A stretch of DNA of 64,000 nucleotides from JADJPO01 sp963724535 (GTDB lineage: Bacteria; Actinomycetota; Actinomycetes; Actinomycetales; Kineosporiaceae), in the NCBI GenBank assembly GCA_963724535.1, contig CAVRVD010000001.1, positions 181,322 to 245,321 on the forward strand, written 5' to 3'. Below, in pieces: positions 9,117-17,224 of the stretch. Every line of letters begins with the position of its first letter. Position 1 is the stretch's first letter. The notes beneath the pieces were generated by a model that saw only the letters and a list, made by a program, of their open reading frames with translations, searched no databases and had not been told where the DNA came from. Both the position numbers and the translations under genes were made by a program.

Positions 9117-9659
9117 ATGACAGCGCCCAGCATCAGTTCGGTCGTCCTTCGCGACACCATCGCCGCTTACACGCAGGACTATGCGCAGTGGTCCAGCGTC
9201 GTGGAGCCGTTGCCCGGTCAGCAACACATCAACCCTGGGGAGGAGTTCACGATCCGCCTCACCGCGACCAACGATCCGTACTTCGTCAGCTCAGGCGCGG
9301 GCCACGTCGGTGTGCGACTCGTCAACGTCCGGTGGCATGTCAGGGTGGTCAACACCACGCCGGTCAACATCGTCGTGCCGAACAGTCCCCTGGACGCCCG
9401 TGAAGGTCCAACCGACGACCTCCCGCTGCTCACGGCGGGCGACCACGTGCCGGAGCTGTACGTCTTCCCCCGGCACGGCAAGAGCATCCTGGTTCCGGGC
9501 GAGACCGACACCGTCGAGCTCCGGGGTATCGCGCTGGCCACCGGGACCATCCTGGTCATGTTCAACCTCGTCGCCGATGTCGATGACGATTGGCTCGACC
9601 TCGCAGACCAGGAAGGCAACCCGCTCGCGGCTCTGGGGACTGGGCAGGTGGTGACCTAG
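9117..9659 (+). CDS. Hypothetical beta-rich protein
   Basis: A 180-residue protein with alternating beta-strand patterns (EEFTIRLTATNDPYFVSS, VGVRLVNVRWHVRVVNTTP, DTVELRGIALATGTILVMFN) suggesting an immunoglobulin-like sandwich. No signal peptide, lipobox or transmembrane segment is seen. No family is recognised. ATG at 9117 is chosen because AAGGAG lies 8 nt upstream; the longer frame from 9063 starts in unconserved sequence. The protein mentions no catalytic motif and could be a structural or binding protein. Confidence 0.65.
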   Translation: MTAPSISSVVLRDTIAAYTQDYAQWSSVVEPLPGQQHINPGEEFTIRLTATNDPYFVSSGAGHVGVRLVNVRWHVRVVNTTPVNIVVPNSPLDAREGPTDDLPLLTAGDHVPELYVFPRHGKSILVPGETDTVELRGIALATGTILVMFNLVADVDDDWLDLADQEGNPLAALGTGQVVT

Positions 9660-9974
9660 GGTCGCCGCCAACCTCGGCGAGCCGTAGTGCCCGGGGCGTT
9701 GGGACCGTCCGGGGTAGCGTGGAACCGAGTCGCTTTCGATCAGCGAGTAGACCTGCCGGCGGCCCATCCTGGCGAGTCGTTCGAACTGCCCTACGGCCTC
9801 GTCGTCCAGGACGCCCAGATCCGCCGCCTGCTCGGCGAACCGAGCCCGGACTGCGCAGAGATCGAGCGGCGCGCGGCGCTCGCCGTCCGTCGGTTTGTGG
9901 TGCTGCTCAGTGCCGAGGCCGCGACCGAGCCGGGCGGTGTGACGGCCCGCGACTAGCGTGTGAACCGGCCGACC
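9660..9974. other. Interval without a supportable gene
   Basis: Frames are open on both strands (a possible 89-residue plus-strand product from 9687, and a minus-strand frame running through into the gene at 9117), but neither has a ribosome site or recognisable family. The minus frame reads plausibly as helical sequence around 9740-9870. I make no gene call. Confidence 0.4.
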
Positions 9975-10009
9975 TGCCACCCCGATACCCCTAGGGGTAT
10001 AGTTGGCCC
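9975..10009 (+). promoter_or_regulatory. CsoR/CstR-type operator over a leaderless promoter
   Basis: ATACCCCTAGGGGTAT at 9985-10000 is a perfect 16-bp palindrome matching the TACCC-N4-GGGTA consensus bound by CsoR-family copper or persulfide sensors. It runs into a -10 hexamer TATAGT (9998-10003). The GTG of the next gene lies 6 nt further on, so transcription should begin at the start codon and be blocked by the repressor. A weak -35 (TGCCAC, 9975-9980) is spaced 17 nt. No CsoR homologue gene is in the window. Confidence 0.8.
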
Positions 10010-10474
10010 GTGAGCACCCCTCTGCGCGCCGACCAGCAGGCCCCCAGAGCACCGATCCAGGTACTCAAGGCCTCGCCCGAGCTACAGATCACGCTGCCCA
10101 AGACCCCGCCCGGATGGCGGACGGCGTTCGACCGACGCCGCTCCCTGGTGGCAGCGTTGCTGACGCCGCTCACGGTTCTGCTCTTCCTCGACGCCCCCCA
10201 GCAGGGCTCCGTCGACCACCCCGTCGAATGGGCGACCGTGGGACTGCTCGGCGTCCTGGCCGCGACCACCTGGGCCACGTTCGTGCCCCGCCGGGACGGC
10301 GCCAGGACCGTCGCGGCCACGCCGTGCGGCGCGATGGCCGGGCTGTATCCGGTGCTTGCCCTGATGACCCTCGGCGGTCAGCCGTTGACCCCGTTCCTGA
10401 GCGTGTTCGCCGTTCTCCTGCTCACCTACGGCGTGAGCCAACGCGTGCTCGGCGCCGGCGCCTGCAACGCCTGA
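10010..10474 (+). CDS. Four-helix membrane protein under CsoR/CstR-type control
   Basis: A 154-residue protein with a soluble 45-residue N-terminus and four hydrophobic segments: SLVAALLTPLTVLLFLD, ATVGLLGVLAATTWATFV, GAMAGLYPVLALMTLGG and FLSVFAVLLLTYGVSQ. The family is not recognised. The operator over its leaderless promoter ties it to copper or reactive-sulfur stress, and a sulfide-oxidation operon lies 6 kb downstream, so a role in sulfur or metal transport or membrane protection is inferred. The cysteines are few (two, at TPCGAM and GACNA). Confidence 0.7.
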   Translation: MSTPLRADQQAPRAPIQVLKASPELQITLPKTPPGWRTAFDRRRSLVAALLTPLTVLLFLDAPQQGSVDHPVEWATVGLLGVLAATTWATFVPRRDGARTVAATPCGAMAGLYPVLALMTLGGQPLTPFLSVFAVLLLTYGVSQRVLGAGACNA

Positions 10475-10547
10475 CCCGTGACGGCGCCCGGCGCCCGACC
10501 GGTCGAGGGCTGATGCTGGCCGGCTGAGCACGAACCGAGCTACGAGG

Positions 10548-10605
10548 AACCGGCGAGTGGGCGTTGACGGCGTCACGATCGAACGGCCGCGGGTCACGAC
10601 CGCGC
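10548..10605 (-). pseudogene. 3'-end scrap of a pRiA4b ORF-3-like gene
   Basis: On the minus strand this encodes DPRPFDRDAVNAHSPV, nearly the same as the last residues of the pRiA4b-like proteins at 42.6 and 47.4 kb (DPRPFDRDAVNARLA). The DNA GTTGACGGCGTCACGATCGA is shared with both. Nothing else of the gene remains; the rest of 10475-10674 holds no supportable gene. Confidence 0.75.
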
Positions 10606-10674
10606 CAAATCACTTCCTAGAACATCCATCCGCGGGGCAGCGCCGTGGCGTGTCCCTAGTGTCTCGGCCTCGCG

Positions 10675-13056
10675 TCAGGTGAGGTGGACCCACCGACCGG
10701 GCGAGGGCACCCCGGAGGCACCGACGACGAACAGTAGGTACCACCCGGGAGGGGCCAGGTTTCCGGTTCCCGGCAGCTGCAGCGTGATCTCGCCCGCCGC
10801 TGCAGCCTGGATCGGCAGGTCGATCAGACGTTGCTCATTGTTGCTGGAATGGGTGGTGGCGCCCGGGCGGATCAGGCACGCGGAGGCGATGCCGGCAGGG
10901 TCGGGCACCTGGGCGGTGAGCGTTCCGCCGTACTGGCACTCGCTCTGCTCGATCTGGCACGCCGGTCGGTCACCGGCGAACAGGTAGGGCGGCCAGAAGA
11001 CCTCGATCCGCAGCTCCTCGACGCGACGTTCCGGGTTGGACCCGGCCGTGATCACCGTGCCGTCGGGCATGAGAAGGGCGGTCGAGTGGTATAGCCGGGG
11101 CACGCGGGACGCGGCGGCCGCGGTCCAGGTGCCGGGGCCCGGATGGTAGAGCTCGGCGTTCAACGACGCCTCGAGGGCGCTCTCCTCCATACGTGCGCCG
11201 CCGTTGACCAGCACCGTGCTGTCGGGCAGCAGCGTGGCGCACAGGTGCATCCGCGTGGTTGTCATGGGCGCAGACTCGACGTAGACGGGCTGCGCGGCCG
11301 CGAGGTCGACGATCGCCGTCGAGGCGTTGGCGCCCGTTTGATCGTGCATGTCGAACGGCCCACCACCGGTGATCATCACCCGCTGATCCTGGGCCGGCGG
11401 CAGCAGCACGCTGGCCGACTGGTTGCGCGCTCCCGGCAACGGCAGGCCCAAGACATCAACGGTCGTGTCGGCGACCAGGTCCCAGACCGCGGGCTTGACG
11501 CCGTTGTTCCCGCCGTACTGGCCGCCGGTGTAGAACAGCCGTCCGTCGGCGAGCAAGAACATGTGGGCGTACATCGGCCAGTGCGGCGAGGCGGGGCGGG
11601 TCTGCCAGCCCGCACCGTCGAAGATCTCTGGGACGACGTTGAGCTGGCTTGCGCCGTCCAGGCCGGAAATGGTCAGGACATGGCCGTCGGACAGCGGGAC
11701 CAGGGCGGGGTACCAGCGGCCCCCGGCCATGTCGGGCACCGGGATCCACGCGCCGGTGGTCCCTGTCGCCGAGGCCGGGTCGGGTCCTCCGCCGTTCGGA
11801 TCGAAGATCACTGCCTGGCGCAGACCGAAGAACGGGTCGTACTGCTCAGTGCCCCCGCAGGCCAGCAGCCGGCCGTCGGGCAGGAAGGCATGCCCGCAGC
11901 AGAACAGGTCCACCGGAGTGTCGGGGCGGCTGAACTCCGAGGCGGGGTAGTGCCAGAGGGCCGTCCCATACTGGTGGTCGGCATGCCGGTACTCGTCGTT
12001 GCTGGACCCGGCGAAGAACATGACGCCGCCGGTGTGCAGCAGCGCCGCATGCACGGCAAGCACCTGGGAGGTCTCCTCCAGGAGCCGCCAGACCCCCAGC
12101 TGAGGTGCCGTCTCGAGGTCGGTGCGCACGTCGAGGAACCGGTACCACCCGCCGTTGGCACCCGCCGGGTTGTCCACGGCCAGCACCGCCAGGTGCGCAG
12201 CACCCTCGGGCCCGAGCGGGACGACACTCACTGCAGCGCCGGAGTTCTCCCAGAACCGCCAGTCCGGCACCGTCTCCCACGGCCCCCACCCGTCGGTGGG
12301 CCGGCCGCGCCCGTCAAGGTGCCAGCCCACGCTGTAGAAGCCACCGTTCTGGGCCGCCGGGTTGTCCACCGCGAACACCAGCAGCTCCGCAACCCCGTCG
12401 CCGTCCAGGTCGGCCACCGCGACCCCCGCGCCCTGGTTCTCCCAGAATCGCCAGTCGGGTACAGCCACCCAAGCCCGCCACCCGGTCACCGTGCCGTCGG
12501 GTGCCAGGGGCCCGCTCCGGTAGTAGCCCGCGTTGGCCCCCTCGGGGGCATCGACCATCAGGACGACCAGGTCCAACCCGCCGTCGCCGTCCGCGTCGGC
12601 CAGCGCGATGTCGGCGCCCTGGTTCTCCCACGGAAACCAGTCCGGGATCTCGGTCCAGGGCGTCCAGTCCCCGGTCACCTGTCCGTCGGCGTCCAGCGAC
12701 CAGCCCACCCGGTAGTACGCGGCGTTCTGCCCCTCCGGCGCGTTGACCATGAGGACGACGAGATCAGGTGTGCCGTCACCGTTCACGTCGGCTATCGCGA
12801 TCCCGGCACCCTGGCTTGTCGAACCGAACCAGTCCGGGATCTGCATCCAGGGACCCCAGGAGCCGACCGTGCCGTCGGCGTCGGTGGTGTGGCCGACCTG
12901 GTAGTACCCGGCGTTCTGCTCGGCCGACTCGTCGACGGCCAGCACCACCACATCAGCCGTCCCGGCGCCGTCGAGGTCCGCCATCGCCAGCCCAGCTCCG
13001 GAGCTCTCGAGGAATCTCCAGTCCGGTACTGCGGTGAAATCCGTGTCCACGTCCAT
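10675..13056 (-). CDS. Galactose-oxidase-like copper-radical oxidase with N-terminal FG-GAP/VCBS repeats
   Basis: A 793-residue protein. Residues 1-330 are about six FG-GAP-type repeats (AMADLDGAGTADVVVLAVD; each has a D-x-D/N-G-x-G calcium-like loop and a PDWRFWENSGA-type linker). The rest is a kelch propeller followed by a DUF1929 domain, as in galactose oxidase and GlxA. Residues expected at the copper site are visible: GRWYPALVPL (Tyr, about 446), PRLYHSTALL (Tyr-His, about 655) and ATTHSSNNEQR (His, about 733). A Cys partner for the Tyr-Cys cofactor may come from DLFCCGHAFLPDG. Family enzymes oxidise primary alcohols to aldehydes, with H2O2. No signal peptide is evident from the chosen ATG (13056); the longer start (13161) does not provide one either. 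Confidence 0.85.
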   Translation of the reverse strand: MDVDTDFTAVPDWRFLESSGAGLAMADLDGAGTADVVVLAVDESAEQNAGYYQVGHTTDADGTVGSWGPWMQIPDWFGSTSQGAGIAIADVNGDGTPDLVVLMVNAPEGQNAAYYRVGWSLDADGQVTGDWTPWTEIPDWFPWENQGADIALADADGDGGLDLVVLMVDAPEGANAGYYRSGPLAPDGTVTGWRAWVAVPDWRFWENQGAGVAVADLDGDGVAELLVFAVDNPAAQNGGFYSVGWHLDGRGRPTDGWGPWETVPDWRFWENSGAAVSVVPLGPEGAAHLAVLAVDNPAGANGGWYRFLDVRTDLETAPQLGVWRLLEETSQVLAVHAALLHTGGVMFFAGSSNDEYRHADHQYGTALWHYPASEFSRPDTPVDLFCCGHAFLPDGRLLACGGTEQYDPFFGLRQAVIFDPNGGGPDPASATGTTGAWIPVPDMAGGRWYPALVPLSDGHVLTISGLDGASQLNVVPEIFDGAGWQTRPASPHWPMYAHMFLLADGRLFYTGGQYGGNNGVKPAVWDLVADTTVDVLGLPLPGARNQSASVLLPPAQDQRVMITGGGPFDMHDQTGANASTAIVDLAAAQPVYVESAPMTTTRMHLCATLLPDSTVLVNGGARMEESALEASLNAELYHPGPGTWTAAAASRVPRLYHSTALLMPDGTVITAGSNPERRVEELRIEVFWPPYLFAGDRPACQIEQSECQYGGTLTAQVPDPAGIASACLIRPGATTHSSNNEQRLIDLPIQAAAAGEITLQLPGTGNLAPPGWYLLFVVGASGVPSPGRWVHLT

Positions 13057-13223
13057 CCCCCATCGCCGTGAAGACCTGACCGCTCCATGGCGCCACCGCA
13101 GAACGACCCGCCGAGGGTCATGGTTGATCCCCCTGCCGCCATGCAAGCAGACCGCACACACCGGGCACTAGATACCGACGTCATCGAGTAGTCGATCGAG
13201 TCCAGGGTCATCTCACCAATTCC
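13057..13223. other. Intergenic region between divergent genes
   Basis: It separates the oxidase gene from the SOS-controlled endonuclease gene. I see no gene and no clear promoter for the oxidase gene. Confidence 0.5.
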
Positions 13224-13267
13224 TTGCCATGCCAACCCATCTCGACTACAATCGAACATATGTTCGA
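13224..13267 (+). promoter_or_regulatory. Leaderless promoter with LexA (SOS) box overlapping the start codon
   Basis: -35 TTGCCA (13224-13229), 17-nt spacer, -10 TACAAT (13247-13252). TCGAACATATGTTCGA (13252-13267) is a perfect 16-bp palindrome matching the actinobacterial/Bacillus LexA box (CGAAC-N4-GTTCG). The ATG (13260-13262) lies at its centre, 7 nt after the -10, so the transcript should be leaderless and be shut off by LexA bound across the transcription start. Confidence 0.88.
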
Positions 13268-15279
13268 TACCAGGACGACGCAGCGCCAGGTGGAGCTGTG
13301 CCCCGACCTGATGTCGACCATGGAGCACCACCTCGCCCAGGCACTCGCCGAGGTCGAAGCCCTCGCCGAGCCCGATCTCACACCCGAGAGCACCGAGCTG
13401 GTCTCGGCGCTCGAACGAGACCTGCTGCGCACCCGGGCCCTGCTGGCCGGGACCGTGACCGACCGAGACGACGCGACGGCACGGCTCGACGCCGCCCAGT
13501 CCCGGCTGAAGGCAGCGGTGGACGACGCGGAGACGGCCGCTGCGGTCGGGCGGGGCCTGCGGCACCGGCTGACCATGGCCGAGGCGGACGTCGTCCGAGC
13601 CCGCGGGGAACGCGATCTGGCCCGGGTCGAGCTGGACGCCGCGCGCGCCACGTCCGCGGGCGGCGATGCGTCCGACCTGCCGACCCGCCTGGCAGAGCAA
13701 CCGCCTGGGCCGGCGCTGGCCCAGGCCCTGGCCGCCGTCGTCGGCGACCTGGCGGTGGACCCGGGGTCACCGGCCACAACCGGACTGGGCTGTCTTGACG
13801 GGTTGAGTGATGACGAGGTGGTCACGGTGGTCACCGCCGCGCAGCGGCTGGCCACGTGGGCCGGGGCGGTGCAGATGCATGCCGCCGGGCAGCTACGGGA
13901 GCGGTGGGCACCTCCGCCGATGGGCGGCGACGACGAGGCGCAGTGGATTACCGCCTGCGAGATCGCCCTGGCCACCGGCACGACCCGGCATGCGGCCGCC
14001 GCTCAACTCGCCGCGGCCAGGCACCTACCCTCCCGGATGCCGGGGGTGTACCGCCTGTTCGCGCAGGGCCGCCTCGCCACGGCCAAGGCGATGCTGATCG
14101 CCGACAAGACGAGCGACCTGCCCCCCGAGGCCGTGACCGCCATCGAGACCGTGCTCCTGGACCCCGCCACCGACCTGCCCGAACAGATCACCGGCCCGAT
14201 GACCCGCGGACAGCTCGCCTCCCTCCTCGACCGGCTCATCGCCGCCGCCTGCCCCGACCAGGCCACCGCACGCGCTCGGGAGGCACGCGCCCGCCGCGGG
14301 GTCACCTTCCAGCCCCTGCCCGACGGCATGGGCCAGATGACCCTGACCACCACAGCCGAGATCATCGAGGCGGTCCGCGCCGCGCTCAACACCATCACCC
14401 TGGCCGCCCGCGGACGAGGACGGCTCGACGACCCCGAGAACTACCGCGCCCCCTGCGACCCCGACGGACGCCACCCCGCCGCCGTCCGCGCCGACGTCCT
14501 GACCGACATCATCATCGGCGCCGCCGAGGACTCAACCAGCGACACCCCCACGGACGACACCCCCACGGACCGACGACCCGCCTGACGACGACGACCCGGC
14601 TGGCGCCGACGACCGCCATCAGGCCGACGACACCAACAGCGAGGTCCCGGACGAAGCCCCCAACGCTGACGCCGGCGCGGCCTTCCGCCCCCCTGTCCCC
14701 CGCGAAACCACCTGTCCCAGCGCTCGTCCCAGCAGTCGGCGCCGCGCCGAGATCGTGGTGCTGATCCCGCTGTCGGTGCTCACCGGCCAGTCCCAGGCGC
14801 CTGCCACCCTCGCCGGCTACGGCCCGATCCCCGCCCAGCTCGCCCGCGAGCTGGCCGCCACCGGAGTGTGGCGCTGCGCCGCCGTCGACGACCGCGAGGG
14901 CTCCCCCAGCCACGGCACCCTACTCGGACTGGGCCGCTCAACCCACACCCCGGCCTACTCCCCCGGGCCAGGCCTGAGGCAGTTCGTCGAGATCCGCGAC
15001 GGCACCTGCCAGTTCCCCGGATGCCGACAAACCGCCGGCCGCAGCGACATCGACCACCGCATCCCCTGGACCGGCGACCGACCCGGGGATCAGTCCGAGG
15101 ACCCACCCGGTGGCGCGCGCGGTGACACCTGCGACTGCAACAACCATGCCCTGTGCCGACATCACCACCTGCTCAAACACAGCGGCCGGCTCAGCGTGCG
15201 CGCTCACCCCGGCGGCGGCTCCACGTGGACCACCCCCACCGGGCGCACCTACACCCGCACACCCGACCCGCTGGTGTAG
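13260..15279 (+). pseudogene. DUF222 (13E12 family) HNH endonuclease, single frameshift
   Basis: A coiled-coil N-terminus (AEVEALAEPDL onwards) is followed by the DUF222 domain (VVTAAQRLATWAGAVQMHAA, ITACEIALATGTTRHAAAAQ, RLATAKAMLIADKTSDLPPE). The frame then stops at 14585 within a proline/aspartate-rich linker. The continuing frame gives EIVVLIPLSVLTG, then the HNH domain CQFPGCRQ, DIDHRIPW and CDCNNHALCRHHHLLKH, with all Cys and His ligands intact. One indel near 14560-14585, inside the repeat GACACCCCCACGGAC, restores a protein of about 670 residues. Either the gene is inactive or the base call is wrong. The intact paralogue is at 37400. Confidence 0.88.
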
Positions 15280-15311
15280 GACGCACCGGGAGGCGCACGC
15301 CTGGGCTCGGC

Positions 15312-15620
15312 CTACTCGCCCTCGCCCACCGGCTCCTTGGAGGTCGACAGGAACCCGCGGTTCTGGGCCCAGTAGACGTAGACCGGGCCCTCGTTGCGCA
15401 GGACGTCCAGCACGTTCTCGAACATCGCAGACGGCAGGTGCATCCGGATGATGTCGCCGAGCTTGGAGTCGTTCTCGAAGACCTGGCCGGGGTCGTTGAA
15501 CCGCAACCACGCGGCAGACTTGCCGGCTGCGTCGTACAACGCGATCTGGGCCCGGTTGGTCTGGTACCCGTCCGGCCCGCCGTAGACGAGGATGTGGTAG
15601 TCGTGAATCTGGGTGCTCAT
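15312..15620 (-). CDS. Conserved hypothetical protein (about 102 aa)
   Basis: A compact soluble protein opening IHDYHILVYGGPDGYQTNRA and ending WAQNRGFLSTSKEPVGEGE. I recognise this as a widespread uncharacterised bacterial family whose C-terminus (SKEPVGEGE) is almost invariant, but no function is known to me. AAGGAG lies 8 nt before the ATG. It converges on the endonuclease gene and is divergent from the sulfide operon. Confidence 0.75.
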   Translation of the reverse strand: MSTQIHDYHILVYGGPDGYQTNRAQIALYDAAGKSAAWLRFNDPGQVFENDSKLGDIIRMHLPSAMFENVLDVLRNEGPVYVYWAQNRGFLSTSKEPVGEGE

Positions 15621-15838
15621 CAGAGTCTCCTTGTGCGTCGTGTTCAGTACCTGACCAGAGCGCAGACACGACGCTCGTGATACCTCCGATCACCATGCCG
15701 AGCGAGACCCCTCGACGTGTGCCACGTCGGTCTGGATGCGGGCCGCGAGAGGAAGCCCCCGAGGGTTGTGGTCCTGTACGCATGACCGTACATTTGGGAG
15801 CAGTCAGCTATCGACGCCGAATACGGGAGTGACCACGC

Positions 15839-17224
15839 ATGGTTGAGGTTCTGTGGATCGATACTCCGACGTTGGGTGACCGGAGCTACCTGGCCCATGA
15901 CGGCGAGGTGGCGGTGGTCATCGATCCCCAGCGGGACATCGACCGAGCCACGTCCCTGGCCGCCCGGCACGGGGTGCGCATCACCCACGTGGCCGAGACG
16001 CACATGCACAACGACTACGTCAGCGGCGGGCTGGCACTGGCCCGATCGCTCGAGGCCGACTACCTGGTCAACGGCGCCGAGCCGGTCCACTTCGACCGCA
16101 GCGCCGTCCACGACGGGGACAGCATCACCGTCAGCGACAGCCTGAGGCTGCACGTCCTGGCAACGCCCGGCCACACGTTCAACCACCTCTCGTACGTAGT
16201 GGAGTCGGCCGGCGAGATGGTGGCGGCCTTCACCGGCGGATCGCTGCTGTACGGCTCGACGGGACGCACGGACCTGCTCGGCCCGGACCACACCGGTGCC
16301 CTGACCCGCGCGCAGTACGCGTCCGCGCACCGACTGGCCCGCGAGCTGCCCGACCGGACACCGATCTTCCCCACGCACGGCTTCGGCAGCTTCTGCGCCG
16401 CCACCCAGTCCGACGTGCAGTCCTCCACGATCGGCCAGGAGAAGGGGCACAACCCGGCGCTGACGCTCCAGGAGCAGGCCTACGTCGACACGCTGCTCGC
16501 CGGCCTGGACGCCTGGCCCACGTACTACGTGCACATGGGCCCGACGAACCTGGCCGGCGGCACGCTCCCCGACCTGTCGCCGCCGCGTCGGGCCGACGCG
16601 GCCGAGATCCGACGCAGGATCCAGGCCGGGGAGTGGGTTGTCGACCTGCGGGAGCGGATCGCCTTCGCAGCCGGGTTCGTGCCGGGCTCGTTCAGCTTCT
16701 CCCTGGGGAGCAGCTTCGCAACGTACCTCGGGTGGGTCATCCCCTGGGGTACCCCGCTCACCCTGCTCGGCGATTCGCCCGAGCAGGTGGCCGAGGCGCA
16801 GCGGGAGCTGGTCCGGATCGGGATCGACCGGCCCATCGCGGCGGCGACCGGCAAACCGCAGGAGTGGGCCGGCGACCAGCCGCTCGCATCGCTGCAGCTC
16901 GCTCGGTTCCCCGACCTCGCGGCGGTCCGGTCCAGCGACGCCGGACCCACGGTGCTCGACGTGCGCCGCCGGCTGGAGTGGGAGGCGGGCCACGTCGAGG
17001 GTGCCGTGCACATCCCGTTCAGCGAGCTGCCCCGCCGGCTGGACGAGGTCGGGCCCGGCGACGTCTGGATCTACTGCCACACCGGCTATCGCGCGATGGT
17101 GGCCGCTTCGCTGCTCGCCGCGAACGGCCGTACCGTGACGAGCGTCGACGACGAGTTCGAGAACGCCGCGGCCGCGGGCCTGCCGGTGGTGCCGCACGAG
17201 CCGACGAAGGTGACGGACCGATGA
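15839..17224 (+). CDS. Persulfide dioxygenase-rhodanese fusion (CstB/ETHE1-like MBL-fold protein)
   Basis: A 461-residue protein in three parts. Residues 1-250 form a metallo-beta-lactamase fold with iron ligands in ETHMHNDYVSG, TPGHTFNHLSY, STGRTDLLG and FPTHGFGSF, as in ETHE1 persulfide dioxygenases. Residues 255-345 are a rhodanese-like domain without the catalytic cysteine. Residues 360-455 are a rhodanese domain with active-site loop YCHTGYRA. This is the CstB layout, which oxidises low-molecular-weight persulfides to sulfite and combines sulfite with persulfide to give thiosulfate. GGGAG precedes the ATG. The stop overlaps the SQR start (ATGA), so the two are translated together in sulfide detoxification. 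Confidence 0.9.
   Translation: MVEVLWIDTPTLGDRSYLAHDGEVAVVIDPQRDIDRATSLAARHGVRITHVAETHMHNDYVSGGLALARSLEADYLVNGAEPVHFDRSAVHDGDSITVSDSLRLHVLATPGHTFNHLSYVVESAGEMVAAFTGGSLLYGSTGRTDLLGPDHTGALTRAQYASAHRLARELPDRTPIFPTHGFGSFCAATQSDVQSSTIGQEKGHNPALTLQEQAYVDTLLAGLDAWPTYYVHMGPTNLAGGTLPDLSPPRRADAAEIRRRIQAGEWVVDLRERIAFAAGFVPGSFSFSLGSSFATYLGWVIPWGTPLTLLGDSPEQVAEAQRELVRIGIDRPIAAATGKPQEWAGDQPLASLQLARFPDLAAVRSSDAGPTVLDVRRRLEWEAGHVEGAVHIPFSELPRRLDEVGPGDVWIYCHTGYRAMVAASLLAANGRTVTSVDDEFENAAAAGLPVVPHEPTKVTDR

Noticed and set aside
9687..9956. Possible 89-residue gene
   Set aside because: No ribosome site, no -10 before the start, no recognisable family; the opposite strand reads about as well.
11143..13071. 642-codon plus-strand open frame opposite the galactose-oxidase-like gene
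   Set aside because: Antisense shadow: low-complexity composition and no motif; the minus strand has a complete catalytic domain.
15779..15838. CsoR/CstR box upstream of the sulfide operon
   Set aside because: No TACCC-N4-GGGTA-like palindrome is present.
15644..17197. 517-codon minus-strand frame opposite the persulfide dioxygenase gene
   Set aside because: Antisense shadow without a motif.
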